From Acanthosepion pharaonis (Eukaryota; Mollusca; Cephalopoda; Sepiida; Sepiidae), in the NCBI GenBank assembly GCA_903632075.3, contig CAHIKZ030004282.1, positions 1,796,501 through 1,860,500 of the forward strand: a stretch of 64,000 nt of DNA. Reading direction: 5' to 3'. The notes under the pieces are model-generated. The model saw only the letters and a list, made by a program, of their open reading frames with translations. It searched no databases and was not told the DNA's origin. A program made the position numbers and the translations under genes. Below are positions 1-15,100 of the stretch, piece by piece (within the stretch, counting starts at the first letter, position 1; each line of letters opens with the position of its first letter).

Positions 1-389
1 GATTTCTTTTTTTTTGATGGGAATGTTCCTCCAACGACTTCTTTTTCATTTTCAGCGTCTGTATTCTCTCGATGTCATTGTCATATTTGTTTTGCCTTGA
101 CATGACAGCCTTGAGGATCATTCCACATTTTTTCATCACTATATAAAGATCGTGATCTTTTCTTTTTGATGGGAATGTTCCTCCAACGACTTTTCATCTT
201 CAGCGTCTGTATTCTCTTGATGTCATTGTCATATTTGTTTTGTTTTGACATGACACCTTTCTTGCCTTGATTACATTCAGGATCACTGTACAGTTTTTTT
301 TCATCACTATATAGGAGATCGTGATCTTTTCTTTTTTGATGGGAATGTTCCTCCAACGACTTTTTTTCATCTTCAGCGTCTGTATTCTC

Positions 390-800
390 CTCGATGTCAT
401 TGTCATATTTGTTTTTTTGACACGTTCGCCTTGATTACATTGATCATGTACATTTTTTATCACTATATAGGAGATCGATTTTTCTTTTTGATGATGTTCC
501 TCCAACGATTCATCAGCCTCTGTATCTCGATGGCATTGTTACATTTTTTTGCCTTCACTACAGGATTACTGTACATTTTTTCATCACGAGATCGTTTTTT
601 TCTTTTTTGATGGGAATGTTCCTCCAACGACTTTTCATCTTTCAGCGTCTGTATTCTCTCGATGTCATTGTGACATGGCATTTGTTTTGATCTTGACATG
701 ACACCTTTTTCTTTTTTGCCTTGATTACATTCAGGATCATGTCATTGTACATTTTTTTTCATCACTATATAGGAGATCTATAGGTGATCGTTTTTTCTTT
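390..800. repeat. Scrambled satellite patch
   Basis: Monomer words are present but shortened, missing or out of order: the CTCCAACGA, CAGCGTCTG and TTACATTCAGG blocks are clipped and their spacing is lost. All fragments keep the array orientation. Regular monomers resume on both sides. This could be true decay or an assembly-consensus artefact. Confidence 0.7.
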
Positions 801-3800
801 TTGATGGGAATGTTCCTCCAACGACTTTTTTCATCTTCAGCGTCTGTATTCTCTCGATGTCATTGTCATATTTGTTTTGCCTTGACATGACACCTTCTGG
901 CCTTGATTACATTCAGGATCACTGTACATTTTTTTTCATCACTATATGGAGATCGTGATCTTTTCTTTTTTTTGATGGGAATGTTCCTCCAACGACTTTT
1001 TCATCTTCAGCGTCTGTATTCTCTCGATGTCATTGTCATATTTGTTTTGGCCTTGACATGACACCTTCTTGCCTTGATTACATTCAGGATCACTGTACAT
1101 TTTTTCATCACTATATAGGAGATCGTGATCTTTTTTTTTTTGATGGGAATGTTCCTCCAACGACTTTTCATCTTCAGCGTCTGTATTCTCTCGATGTCAT
1201 TGTCATATTTGTTTTGCCTTGACATGACACCTTCTGCCTTGATTACATTCTGGATCACTGTACATTTTTTTTTTCATCAGGATATAGGAGATCGTGATCT
1301 TTTCTTTTTTGATGGGAATGTTCCTCCAACGACTTTTCATCTTCAGCGTCTGTATTCTCTCGATGTCATTGTCATATTTGTTTTGCCTTTTGACATGTAA
1401 TCTTGCCTTGATTACATTCAGGATCACTGTACATTTTTTCATCACTATATAGGAGATCGTGATCTTTTTTTTTTGATGGGAATGTTCCTCCAACGACTTT
1501 TCATCTTCAGCGTCTGTATTCTCTCGATGTCATTGTCATATTTGTTTTGCCTTGACATGACAATTTCAGCCTTTTGATTACATTCAGGATCACTGTACAT
1601 TTTTTTCATCACTATATAGGAGATCGTGATCTTTTTTTTTTGATGGGAATGTTCCTCCAACGACTTTTCATCTTCAGCGTCTGTATTCTCTCGATGTCAT
1701 TGTCATATTTGTTTTGCCTTGACATGACACCTTCGCCTTTGATTACATTCAGGATCACTGTACATTTTTTCATCACTATATAGGAGATCGCGATCTTTTC
1801 TTTTTTGATGGGAATGTTCCTCCAACGACTTTTCATCTTCATGTCTGTATTCTCTCGATGTCATTGTCATATTTGTTTTGCCTTGACATGACACCTCTGC
1901 CTTGATTACATTCAGGATCACTGTACATTTTTTCATCACTATATAGGAGATCGTGATCTTTTCTTTTTTGATGGGAATGTTCCTCCAACGACTTTTCATC
2001 TTCAGCGTCTGTATTCTCTCGATGCCATTGTCATATTTGTTTTGCCTTGACATGACACTTTCGCCTTGATTACATTCAGGATCACTGTATTTTTTCATCA
2101 CTATATAGGAGATCGTGATCTTTTCTTTTGATGGGAATGTTCCTCCAACGACTTTTCATCTTCAGCGTCTGTATTCTCTCGATGCCATTGTCATATTTGT
2201 TTTGCCTTGACATTACGACACCTTCGCCTTGATTTCATTCAGGATCACTTGTACATTTTTCATCACTATATAGGAGATCGTGATCTTTTCTTTTTGATGG
2301 GAATGTTCCTCCAACGACTTTTCATCTTCAGCGTCTGTATTCTCTCGATGTCATTGTCATTTATTTGTTTTTGCCTTGACATGACCTTTCGCCTTGATTA
2401 CATTCAGGATCACTGTACATTTTTTCATCACTATATAGGAGATCGTGATCTTTTTCTTTTTGATGGGAATGTTCCTCCAACGACTTTTCATCTTCAGCGT
2501 CTGTATTCTCTCGATGTCATTGTCATATTTGTTTTGCCTTGACATGACACCTTCGCTTTGATTACATTCAGGATCACTGTACATTTTTTCACTTTTCATC
2601 ACTATATAGGAGATAGTGATCTTTTTTTTTTTTGATGGAATGTTCCTCCAACGACTTTTTCATCTTCAGCGTCTGTATTCTCTCGATGTCATTGTCATAT
2701 TTGTATTGCCTTGACATGACACCTTCGCCTTGATTACATTCAGGATCACTGTACATTTTTTCATCACTATATAGGAGATCGTGATTTTTTCTTTTTTTGA
2801 TGGGAATGTTCCTCCAACGACTTTTCATCTTCAGCGTCTGTATTCTCTCGATTCATTGTCATATTTGTTTTGCCTTGACATGACACCTTCCTTTGATTAC
2901 ATTCAGGATCACTGTACATTTTTTTCATCACTATATAGAGATCGTGATCTTTTTCTTTTTTGATGGGAATGTTCCTCCAACGACTTTTCATCTTCAGCGT
3001 CTGTATTCTCTCGATGCCATTGTCATATTTGTTTTGCCTTGACATGACACCTTCTGCCTTGATTACATTCAGGATCACTGTACATTTTTCATCACTATAT
3101 AGGAGATCGTGATCTTTTCTTTTTGATGGGAATGTTCCTCCAACGACTTTCATCTTCAGCGTCTGTATTCTCTCGATGCCATTGTCATATTTGTTTTGCC
3201 TTGACATGATGACACCTTCGCCTTGATTACATTCAGGATCACTGTACATTTTTTCATCACTATATAGGAGATCGTGATCTTTTCTTTTTTTTGATGGGAA
3301 TGTTCCTCCAACGACTTTTTCATCTTCAGCGTCTGTATTCTCTCGATGTCATTGTCATATTTGTTTTGCCTTGACATGACACCTTCGCCTTGATTACATT
3401 CAGGATCACTGTACATTTTTTTTCATCACTATATATGGGAGATCGTGATCTTTTCTTTTTTGATGGGAATGTTCCTCCAACGACTTTTCATTTTCAGCGT
3501 CTGTATTCTCTCGATGTCATTGTCATATTTGTTTTTGCCTTGACATGACACCTTCGCCTTGATTACATTCAGGATCACTGTACATTTTTTCATCACTATA
3601 TAGGAGATCGTGATCTTTTCTTTTTTTGATGGGAATGTTCCTCCAACGACTTTTCATCTTCAGCGTCTGTATTCTCTCGATGTCATTGTCATATTTGTTT
3701 TTGCCTTGACATGACACCTTCGCCTTGATTACATCAGGATCACACGTATTTTTTCATCACTATATAGGAGATCGTGATCTTTTTTTTTTTTGATGGAATG

Positions 3801-6800
3801 TTCCTCCAACGACTTTTCATCTTCAGCGTCTGTATTCTCTCGATGTCATTGTCATATTTGTTTTTGCCTTTGACATGACACCTTCTGATTTGATTACATT
3901 CAGGATCACTGTACATTTTTTTCATCACTATATAGGAGATCGTGATCTTTCTTTTTTGATGGGAATGTTCCTCCAACGACTTTTCATCTTCAGCGTCTGT
4001 ATTATCTCGATGTCATTGTCATATTTGTTTTGCCTTTGACATGACACCTTCTGCCTTGATTACATTCAGGATCACTGTACATTTTTTCATCACTATATAG
4101 GAGATCGTGATCTTTTTCTTTTTTGATGGGAATGTTCCTCCAACGACTTTTTCATCTTCAGCGTCTGTATTCTCTCGATGTCATTGTCATATTTGTTTTG
4201 CCTTGACATGACACCTTCGCCTTGATTGCCATTCAGGATCACTGTACATTTTTTTTCATCACTATATAGAGATCGTGATCTTTTCTTTTTTGATGGGAAT
4301 GTTCCTCCAACGACTTTTCATCTTCAGCGTCTGTATTCTCTCGATGTCATTGTCATATTTGTTTTGCCTTGACATGACACCTTCATTTGATTACATTCAG
4401 GATCACTGTACATTTTTTTTTCATCACTATATAGGAGATCGTGGATTTTCTTTTTTGATGGGAATGTTCCTCCAACGACTTTTTCATCTTCAGCGTCTGT
4501 ATTCTCTCGATGTCATTGTCATATTTGTTTTGCCTTGACATGACACCTTCGCCTTGATTACATTCAGGATCACTGTACATTTTTTTTCATCACTATATAG
4601 AGATCGTGATCTTTTCTTTTTTGATAGAATGTTCCTCCAACGACTTTTCATCTTCAGCGTCTGTATTCTCTCGATGCCATTGTCATATTGTTTTTGTTTT
4701 GCCTTTGATTCAGGATGATTTTTCATCACTATATTCGTTATCTTTTCTTTTTTTGATGTTTACATTCAGCGTCTGAATCATATTTGTTTTGCCTTGTACA
4801 TTTTTTCATTTTTTCACTATATAGGAGATCGTGATCTTTTCTTTTTGATGGGAATGTTCCTCCAACGACTTTTCATCTTCAGCGTCTGTATTCTCTCGAT
4901 GTCATTGTCATATTTGTTTTGCCTTGACATGACACCTTCGCCTTGATTACATTCAGGATCACTGTACATTTTTTCATCACTATATAGGAGATCGTGATCT
5001 TTTCTTTTTGATGGAATGTTCCTCCAACGACTTTTCATCTTCAGCGTCTGTATTTCTCGATGTCATTGTCATATTTGTTTTGCCTTGACACGACACCTTC
5101 TGCCTTGATTACATCATCACAGGATCACTTTTTTGTGAAACATTTTTCATCACTATATATGGAGATCGCCCAAATTACATTGATCATTTTTTCTTTTTGA
5201 TGGATGGGAATGTTCCTCCAACGACTTTTCATCTTCAGCGTCTGTATTCTCTCGATGTCATTGTCATATTTGTTTTGCCTTGATACGACACCTTCGCCTT
5301 GATTACATTCAGGATCACTGTACATTTTTTCATCACTATATAGGAGATCGTGATCTTTTTTTTTTTGATGGGAATGTTCCTCCAACGACTTTTTCATCTT
5401 CAGCGTCTGTATTCTCTCGATGTCATTGTCATATTTGTTTTGCCTTGACATGACACCTTCGCCTTGATTACATTCAGGATCACTGTACATTTTTTTCATC
5501 ACTATATAGGAGATCGTGATCTTTTCTTTTTTGATGGAATGTTCCTCCAACGACTTTTCATCTTCAGCGTCTGTATTCTCTCGATGTCATTGTCATATTT
5601 GTTTTTTGACACCTTTTGACATGACACCTTTCTGCCTTTTTTTGGATTCCAACATTCAGGATCACATATTTTTTTTTGTACATGCCTTTGATTTTTCACT
5701 GTGTACACATATATAGGAGATCGTGATCTTTTTTTTTTTGATGGAATTTTTCCTCCAACGACTTTCATCTTCAGCGTCTGTATTCTCTCGATGTCATTGT
5801 CATATTTGTTTTTTTTTGACATGATGTTCCTTCGACTTTTGATTACATTCAGGATCACTGTACTTTTTTTTCATCACTATATAGGAGATCGTGATCTTTT
5901 TTTTTTGATGGGAATGTTCCTCCAACGACTTTTCATCTTCAGCGTCTGTATTCTCTCGATGTCATTGTCATATTTGTTTTGCCTTGACATGACACCTTCG
6001 CCTTGATTACATTCAGGATCACTGTACATTTTTTTTTCATCACTATATAGGAGATCGTGATCTTTTCTTTTGATGGGAATGTTCCTCCAACGACTTTTCA
6101 TCTTCAGCGTCTGTATTCTCTCGATGTCATTGTCATATTTTTTCATCCTTGATATGACACCTTCATGCCCTGATTACATTCAGGATCACTGTACATTTTT
6201 TTCACTATATAGGAGATCGTGATCTTTTTTTTTTTGATGGGAATGTTCCTCCAACGACTTTTTCATCTTCAGCGTCTGTATTCTCTCGATTCATTGTCAT
6301 TTGTTTTGCCTTGACATATTTGATTACATTTTGTACATTTTTTTCATCACTATAGGAGATCGTTACCTTTCTTTTTGATGGAATGTCCTCCAACACTTTT
6401 TCATCTTCAGCGTCTGTATTTGATTACATTCAGGATCACTGTACATTTTTTCTTCACTATATAGGAGATCGTGATCTTTTTTTTTTGATGGGAATGTTCC
6501 TCCAACGACTTTTCATCTTCAGCGTCTGTATTCTCTCGATGCCATTGTCATATTTGTTTTGCCTTTGACGACACCTTCTTGCCTTGATTACATTCAGGAT
6601 CACTGTACATTTTTTTCATCACTATATAGGAGATCGTGATCTTTTTTTTTTGATGGGAATGTTCCTCCAACGACTTTTTCATCTTCAGCGTCTGTATTCT
6701 CTCGATGTCATTGTCATATTTGTTTTGCCTTGACATGACACCTTCTACATTCAGGCCTTGATTACATTCAGGATCACTGTACATTTTTCATCACTATATA

Positions 6801-8584
6801 GGAGATTGTGATCTTTTCTTTTTGATGGAATGTTCCTCCAACGACTTTTCATCTTCAGCGTCTGTATTCTCTCGATGTCATTGTCATATTTGTTTTGCCT
6901 TGACATGACACCTTCGCCTTGATTACATTCAGGATCACTGTACATTTTTTTTTCATCACTATATAGGAGATCGTGATCTTTTCTTTTTTGATGGAATGTT
7001 CCTCCAACGACTTTTTCATCTTCAGCGTCTGTATTCTCTCGATGTCATTGTCATATTTGTTTTGCCTTATTACAACACCTTCGCCTTGATTACATTCAGG
7101 ATCACTGTACATTTTTCATCACTATAGGAGATCGTGATCTTTTCTTTTTTTGATGGGAATGTTCACTCCAACGACTTTTCATCTTCAGCGTCTGTATTCT
7201 CTCGATGTCATTGTATTTGTTTATTTTTTTGCCTTGACATGACACCTTCGCCGGAGATTGATTGGGAATGTTCTCCAACGGCTTTTCATCTTCAGGATCA
7301 CTGTCACATTTTTTTTCATCACTATATTCAGAGATCGTACATTTTTTGATCTATTTCGTAATCTTTTTTTGATGGGAATGTTCCTCCAACGACTTTTCAT
7401 CTTCAGCGTCTGTATTCTCTCGATGTCATTGTCATATTTGTTTTGCCTTGACATGACACCTTCGCCTTGATTACATTCAGGATCACTGTACATTTTTTTC
7501 ATCTATATAGGAGATCGTGATCTTTTCTTTTTTTGATGGAATGTTCCTCCAACGACTTTTCATCTTCAGCGTCTGTATTCTCTCGATGCCATTGTCATTT
7601 GTTTTTTTGACATGAACCTTCGCCTTTGATTACATTCAGGATCACTGTACATTTTCATCACATCGTGATCTTTTCTTTTTTGATGGAAATGTCCAACGAC
7701 TTTTCATCTTCAGCGTCTGTATTCTCTCGATGTCATTGTCATATTTGTTTTGCCTTGACATGACACCTTCTGCCTTTGATTACATTCAGGATCACTGTAC
7801 ATTTTTTTCATCACTATATAGGAGATCTTTTCGTGATCTTTTTTTCTTTTTGATGGGAATGTTCCTCCAACGATTTTTCATCTTCGTTATCTTTCGTCTG
7901 TATCTTCTCTCTGATGATTCATTGTCATATTTGTTTTGCCTTGACATGACACCTTCGCCTTGATTACATTCAGGATCACTGTACATTTTTCATCACTATA
8001 TAGGAGATCGTGATCTTTTCTTTTTTGATGGGAATGTTCCTCCAACGACTTTTTCATCTTCAGCGTCTGTATTCTCTCGATGTCATTCTTACATTTGTTT
8101 TGCCTTGACATGACACCTTCGCCTTGATTACATTCAGGATCACTGTACATTTTTTTTTTTCATCACTATATAGGAGATCGTGATCTTTCTTTTTTGATGG
8201 GAATGTTCCTCCAACGACTTTTCATCTTCAGCGTCTGTATTCTCTCGATGTCATTGTCATAGGATTTGTTTTGCCTTGACTTTTGATGACACCTTCGCCT
8301 CAATTTACATTCAGGATCACATTGTACACATTTTTTCATCACTATATAGGAGATCGTGATCTTTTCTTTTTGATGGGAATGTTCCTCCAACGACTTTTTC
8401 ATCTTCAGCGTCTGTATTCTCTCGATGCCATTGTCATATTTGTTTTGCCTTGACATGACACCTTCGCCTTGATTACATTCAGGATCACTGTACATTTTTT
8501 CATCACTATATAGGAGATCGTGATCTTTTCTTTTTTGATGGGAATGTTCCTCCAACGACTTTTCATCTTCAGCGTCTGTATTTC

Positions 8585-9170
8585 TCTCGATGTCATTGTC
8601 ATATTTGTTTTTTGCTTTTTCCTTGACATTTCAGGATCACTCCAGTTTTCATCACTATATGATTGATCTTTTCTTTTTTTGATGGATCACTCCAACATTT
8701 TTTTTCAGCGTCTGTACGATGTCATTGTCATATTTGTTTGCCTTGAGACCTTCATATGATTACATTCAGGATCTTTTCATTTTTTCATTTTGATGGAATG
8801 TTCCTCCAACGACTTTTCATCTTCAGCGTCTGTATTCTCTCGATGTCATTGTCATATTTGTTTTGCCTTGACATGACACCTTTGGTCCAAATTACATTCA
8901 GGATCACTGTGACTATATGATCGTGATCTTTCTTCCAACGACCTTCAGCGTTGTATCTCGACGCCATTGTCAGGATCGCCACATTCAGGATCACTGTACA
9001 TTTTTTTCACTATATAGGAGATCACTTTTCTTTTGATGGAACCAACGACTTTCATATAGGAGATTTGTCCTTGACATGACACCTTCGCCCTAATTACATT
9101 CAGGATCACTGTACATTTTTTTGATGGGAGATGTTCATTTCTGGAATGTTCCTCCAACGACTTTTCATCT
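8585..9170. repeat. Largest scrambled satellite patch
   Basis: For nearly 600 bp the monomer periodicity breaks down. Pieces such as TTCAGGATCACT, GATCTTTTC and CAACGACTTTTC appear in the wrong order or twice in quick succession, all on the same strand. No foreign sequence is inserted. Other clear patches lie near 4690-4815, 6130-6440, 7195-7370, 10740-10890, 11310-11450, 12480-12700, 13650-13860, 14580-14740, 15270-15440, 17700-17860, 18390-18620, 20280-20440, 21790-22040, 23390-23560, 26240-26480, 30140-30320, 32130-32280, 33460-33680, 34980-35110, 35290-35430 and 35890-36060. Confidence 0.75.
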
Positions 9171-12100
9171 TCAGCGTCTGTATTCTCTCGATTCATTGTC
9201 ATATTTGTTTTGCCTTGACATGACACCTTCGCCTTTGATTACATTCAGGATCACTGTACATTTTTTCATCACTATATAGGAGATCGAGAACTTTTCTTTT
9301 TTGATGGGAATGTTCCTCCAACGACTTTTCATCTTCAGCGTCTGTATTCTCTCGATGTCATTGTCATATTTGTTTTGCCTTGACTTGACACCTTCGCCTT
9401 GATTACATTCAGGATCACTGTACATTTTTTTCATCACTATATAGGAGATCGTGATCTTTTTCTTTTTTGATGGAATGTTCCTCCAACGACTTTTCATCTT
9501 CAGCGTCTGTATTCTCTCGATGCCATTGTCATATTTGTTTTGCCTTGACATGACACCTTCGCCTTGATTACATTTCAGGATCACTGTACATTTTTTTTTT
9601 CATCACTATATAGGAGATCGTGATCTTTTCTTTTTGATGGGAATGTTCTCTCCAACGACTTTTCATCTTCAGCGTCTGTATTCTCTCGATGCCATTGTCA
9701 TATTTGTTTTTTGCCTTGACATGACACTTTTCTGCCTTGATTACATTCAGGATCACTGTACATTTTTTCATCACTATATAGGAGATCGTGATCTTTTCTT
9801 TTTTGATGGGAATGTTCCTCCAACGACTTTTCATCTTCAGCGTCTGTATTCTCTCGATGTCATTGTCATATTTGTTTTGCCTTGACATGACACCTTCGCC
9901 TTGATTACATTCAGGATCACTGTACATTTTTCATCACTATATAGGAGATCGTGATCTTTCTTTTTTGATGGGAATGTTCCTCCAACGACTTTTTCATCTT
10001 CAGCGTCTGTATTCTCTCGATGTCATTGTCATATTTGTTTTGCCTGATATAACACCCTTGACATGACACCTTCGCTTTCTTTTTTTGATTACTTTTTAAT
10101 TCAGGATCACAGATTTATTTTGGTTTTGTACGCATTTTTTTTCATCACTATATAGGAGATCGTGATCTTTTTCTTTTTTTGATGGAATGTTCCTCCAACG
10201 ACTTTTCATCTTCAGCGTCTGTATTTTCTCGATGTCATTGTCATATTTGTTTTGCCTTGACATGACACCTTCGCCTTTGATTACATTCAGGATCACTGTA
10301 CATTTTTTCATCACTATATAGGAGATCGTGATCTTTTCTTTTTTGATGGAATGTTCCTCCAACGACTTTTCATCTTCAGCGTCTGTATTCTCTCGATGTC
10401 ATTGTCATATTTGTTTTGCCTTGACATGACACCTTGCCTGATGATTACATTCAGGATCACTGTACATTTTTTTTTCATCACTATATAGGAGATCGTGATC
10501 TTTTCTTTTTTGATGGGAATGTTCCTCCAACGACTTTTTCATCTTCAGCGTCTGTATTCTCTCGATGTCATTGTCATATTTGTTTTGCCTTGACATGACA
10601 CCTTCTGCCTTGATTACATTCAGGATCACTGTACATTTTTTCTTCACTATATAGGAGATCGTGATCTTTTTTTTTTTGATGGGAATGTTCCTCCAACGAC
10701 TTTTCATCTTCAGCGTCTGTATTCTCTCGATGTCATTGTCATATTTGTTTTGATTACATTGATCACTGATTTTTCATCCTATTCGTGCCTTTTTTGATGA
10801 TTCCAACGACTTTTTTCATTCAGCGTCTGATCTCTGTACATTTGTTTTTTTCATCACTATTACATTCAGGACTGATCATGATCGTTTTCTTTTTTTTGAT
10901 GGGAATGTTCCTCCAACGACTTTTCATCTTCAGCGTCTGTATTCTCTCGATGTCATTGTCATATTTGTTTTGCCTTGACATGACACCTTCAGGATCACTG
11001 CCCTGATTACATTCAGGATCACTGTACATTTTTTCATCACTATATAGGGAGATCGTGATCTTTTTCTTTTTGATGGGAATGTTCCTCCAACGACTTTTCA
11101 TCTTCAGCGTCTGTATTCTCTCGATGTCATTGTCATATTTGTTTTGCCTTGACATGACACACTTCGCCTTGATTACATTCAGGATCACTGTACATTTTTT
11201 TCATCACTATATAGGAGATCGTGATCTTTTCTTTTTTTGATGGGTATGTTCCTCCAACGACTTTTCATCTTCAGCGTCTGTATTCTCTCGATGTCATTGT
11301 CATGTTTTTTGTTTTGCCTTGACATTCAGGACATTTTTCATCCTTCCTTGGAATGTTCTCCAACGACTTTTTCATCTTCAGGATCACTGTCATATTTTTT
11401 TCATCACGTCTTGATTATAGGATCACTGAGATCACGTGATCGTTATTTTCTTTTTGATGGGAATGTTCCTCCAACGACTTTTCATCTTCAGCGTCTGTAT
11501 TCTCTCGATGTCATTGTCATATTTGTTTTGCCTTGACACGACACCTTCGCCTTGATTACATTCAGGATCACTGTACATTTTTTTTCATCACTATATAGGA
11601 GATCATGATCTTTTCTTTTTTTGATGGGAATGTTCCTCCAACGACTTTTCATCTTCAGCGTCTGTATTCTCTCGATGTCATTGTCATATTTGTTTTGCCT
11701 TTTCCTTTTGATTACATTGATCACTGTAAATTTTTTCATCCTATATGGGAGATCATGATCTTTTCTTTTTTTACGGGAATGTTTACTTTTCATCTTCAGC
11801 GTCTGTATTCTCTGGATGTCATTCTCTATTTTTTTTTTGACACCTTCGCCTTGATTACATTTTCAGGATCACTGTACATTTTTCATCACTATAGGAGATC
11901 TGTGATCTTTTCTTTTGATGGGAATGTTCCTCCAACGACTTTTCATCTTCAGCGTCGTATCTTCTCGATGTCATTGTCATATTTTTTTTGCTCTTGACAT
12001 GACACCTTCGCCTTGATTACATTCAGGATCACTGTACATTTTTTCATCACTATATAGGAGATCGTGATCTTTTCTTTTTGATGGGAATGTTCTCCAACGA

Positions 12101-15100
12101 CTTTTCATCTTCAGCGTCTGTATTCTCTTGATGTCATTGTCATATTTGTTTTGCCTTGACATGACACCTTCATATGATTGCATTCAGGATCACTGTACAT
12201 TTTTCATCACTATATAGGAGATCGTGATCTTTTCTTTTTTGATGGGAATGTTCCTCAACGACTTTTCATCTTCAGCGTCTGTATTCTCTCGACGTCATTG
12301 TCATATTTGTTTTTTGCCTTGACATGACACCTCTGCCTTGATTACATTCAGGATCACTGTACATTTTTTCATCACTATAGGAGATCGTGATCTTTTCTTT
12401 TTTGATGGGAATGTTCCTCCAACGACTTTTCATCTTCAGCGTCTGTATTCTCTCGATGCCATTGTCATATTTGTTTTGCCCTTCTTGATTACATTCAGGA
12501 TCACTGACACCTATGAGGAGATCGTGATCTTTTCTTTTTGATGGGAATCCAACGACTTTTCATCTTCAGCGTCTGTATTCTCTCGGATTGTCATATTGTT
12601 TTGCCTTGTACATTCAGGATCCTGTACATTTTTTTTTCATATCTTTCTTTTTGTAATGTTCCTCCACTTTTTCATCACTATATAGGAGATCGTGATCTTT
12701 TCTTTTTTGATGAGATGCATTTTTTCCTCCAACGACTTTTTTTTCATCTTCAGCGTCTGTATTCTCTCGATGCCATTGTCATATTTGTTTTTGCCTTGAC
12801 ATGACACCTTCGCCTTGATTACATTCAGGATCACTGTACATTTTTTCATCACTATATAGGAGATCGTGATCTTTTTCTTTTTGATGGGGAATGTTCCTCC
12901 AACGACTTTTCATCTTCAGCGTCTGTATTCTCTCGATTCATTGTCATATTTGTTTTGCCTTTGACATGACACCTTCTGCTTAAATTACATTCAGGATCAC
13001 TGTACATTTTTTTCATCACTATATAGGAGATCGAGTCTGATCTTTTTCTTTTTGATGGGAATGTTCCTCCAACGACTTTTCATCTTCAGCGTCTGTATTC
13101 TCTCGATGTCATTTCATATTTGTTTTGCCTTGACATGACACCTTCGCCTTGATTATATTCAGGATCACTGTACATTTTTTCATCTATATAGGAGATCGTG
13201 ATCTTTTCTTTTTGATGGAATGTTCCTCCAACGACTTTTCATCTTCAGCGTCTGTATTCTCGATGTCATTGTCATATTTGTTTTGCCTTTGACATGACAC
13301 CTTCGCCTTGATTACATTCAGATTTTCATCACTATATAGGAGATCGTGATCTTTTTTTTTTGATGGGAATTTTTTCATCTTCGCGTCATTCTCTCGATGT
13401 CATATAGGAGATCGTGATTACATTTTTCATTTTTTTTTGATGGAATGTTTCTCCAACGACTTTTTTCATCTTCAGCGTCTGTATTCTCTCGATGTCATTG
13501 TCATATTTGTTTTTGCCTTGACATGACACCTTCGCCTTGATTACATTCAGGATCACTGTACATTTTTTCATCACTATATAGGAGATCGTGATCTTTTCTT
13601 TTTGATAGGAATGTTCCTCCAACGACTTTTCATCTTCAGCGTCTGTATTCTCGATTCATTGTCATATTTGTTTTCGATGTCATTCAGGATTACATTTTGT
13701 TTTGATCGTGATCTTTTCATGACAACGACTTTTCATCTTCAACGTCTTGATTTCTCGATATCATTGTCATTTGTTTTGCGCTGATCACTTGATTACATTC
13801 AGGATTTTTTTATCACTATATAGGAGATCGTGATCTTTTTCTTTTTTTTGATGAATATTCCTCCAACGACTTTTCATCTTCAGCGTCTGTATTCTCTCGA
13901 CGTCATTGTCATATTTGTTTTGCCTTGACATGACACCTTCCCTTGATTACATTCAGGATCACTGTACATTTTTTTTCATCACTATATAGGAGATCGTGAT
14001 CTTTTTTTTTGATGGGAATGTTCCTCCAACGACTTTTCATCTTCAGCGTCTGTATTCTCTCGATGCCATTGTCATATTTGTTTTGCCTTGACATGACACC
14101 TTCGCCCAAATTACATTCAGGATCACTGTACATTTTTTTTATCACTATATAGGAGATCGTGATCTTTTCTTTTTTGATGGGAATGTTCCTCCAACGACTT
14201 TTCATCTTCAGCGTCTGTATTCTCTCGATGTCATTGTCATATTTGTTTTGCCTTGACATGACACCTTCGCCTTTGATTACATTCAGGATCACTGTACATT
14301 TTTTTCATCACTATATAGGAGATCGTGATCTTTTTTTTTTTTGATGGGAATGTTCCTCCAACGACTTTTCATCTTCAGCGTCTGTATTCTCTCGATGCCA
14401 TTGTCATATTTGTTTTGCCTTGACATGACACCTTCGCCTTGATTACATTCAGGATCACTGCCACATTTTTTTCATCACTATATAGGAGATCGTGATCTTT
14501 TCTTTTTGATGGGAATGTTCCTCCAACGACTTTTCATCTTCAGCGTCTGTATTCTCTCGATGTCATTGTCATATTTGTTTTTTTGCCTTCCATTGACATT
14601 CAGGACACACTTCGTGATCTTTCTTTTTTGATTACATTCAGCGGATTCTCTGTCATTGTCATATTTTTTCTTGATCAGTATATAGGAGTACATTTTTTTC
14701 ATCGTGATCTTTTTTTTTTTGATGGAATGTTCCGTCCTCCAACGACTTTTCATCTTCAGCGTCTCGTATTCTCTCGATGTCATTGTCATATTTGTTTTGC
14801 CTTGACATGACACCTTCGCCTTGATTACATTCAGGATCACTGTACATTTTTCATCACTATATAGGAGATCGTGATCTTTTCTTTTTGATGGGAATGTTCC
14901 TCCAACGACTTTTCATCTTCAGCGTCTGTATTCTCTCGATGTCATTGTCATATTTGTTTTTGCCTTGACATGACACCTTCGCTTTTGATTACATTCAGGA
15001 TCACTGTACATTTTTTCATCACTATATAGGAGATCGTGATCTTTTCTTTTTTTGATGGGAATGTTCCTCCAACGACTTTTCATCTTCAGCGTCTGTATTC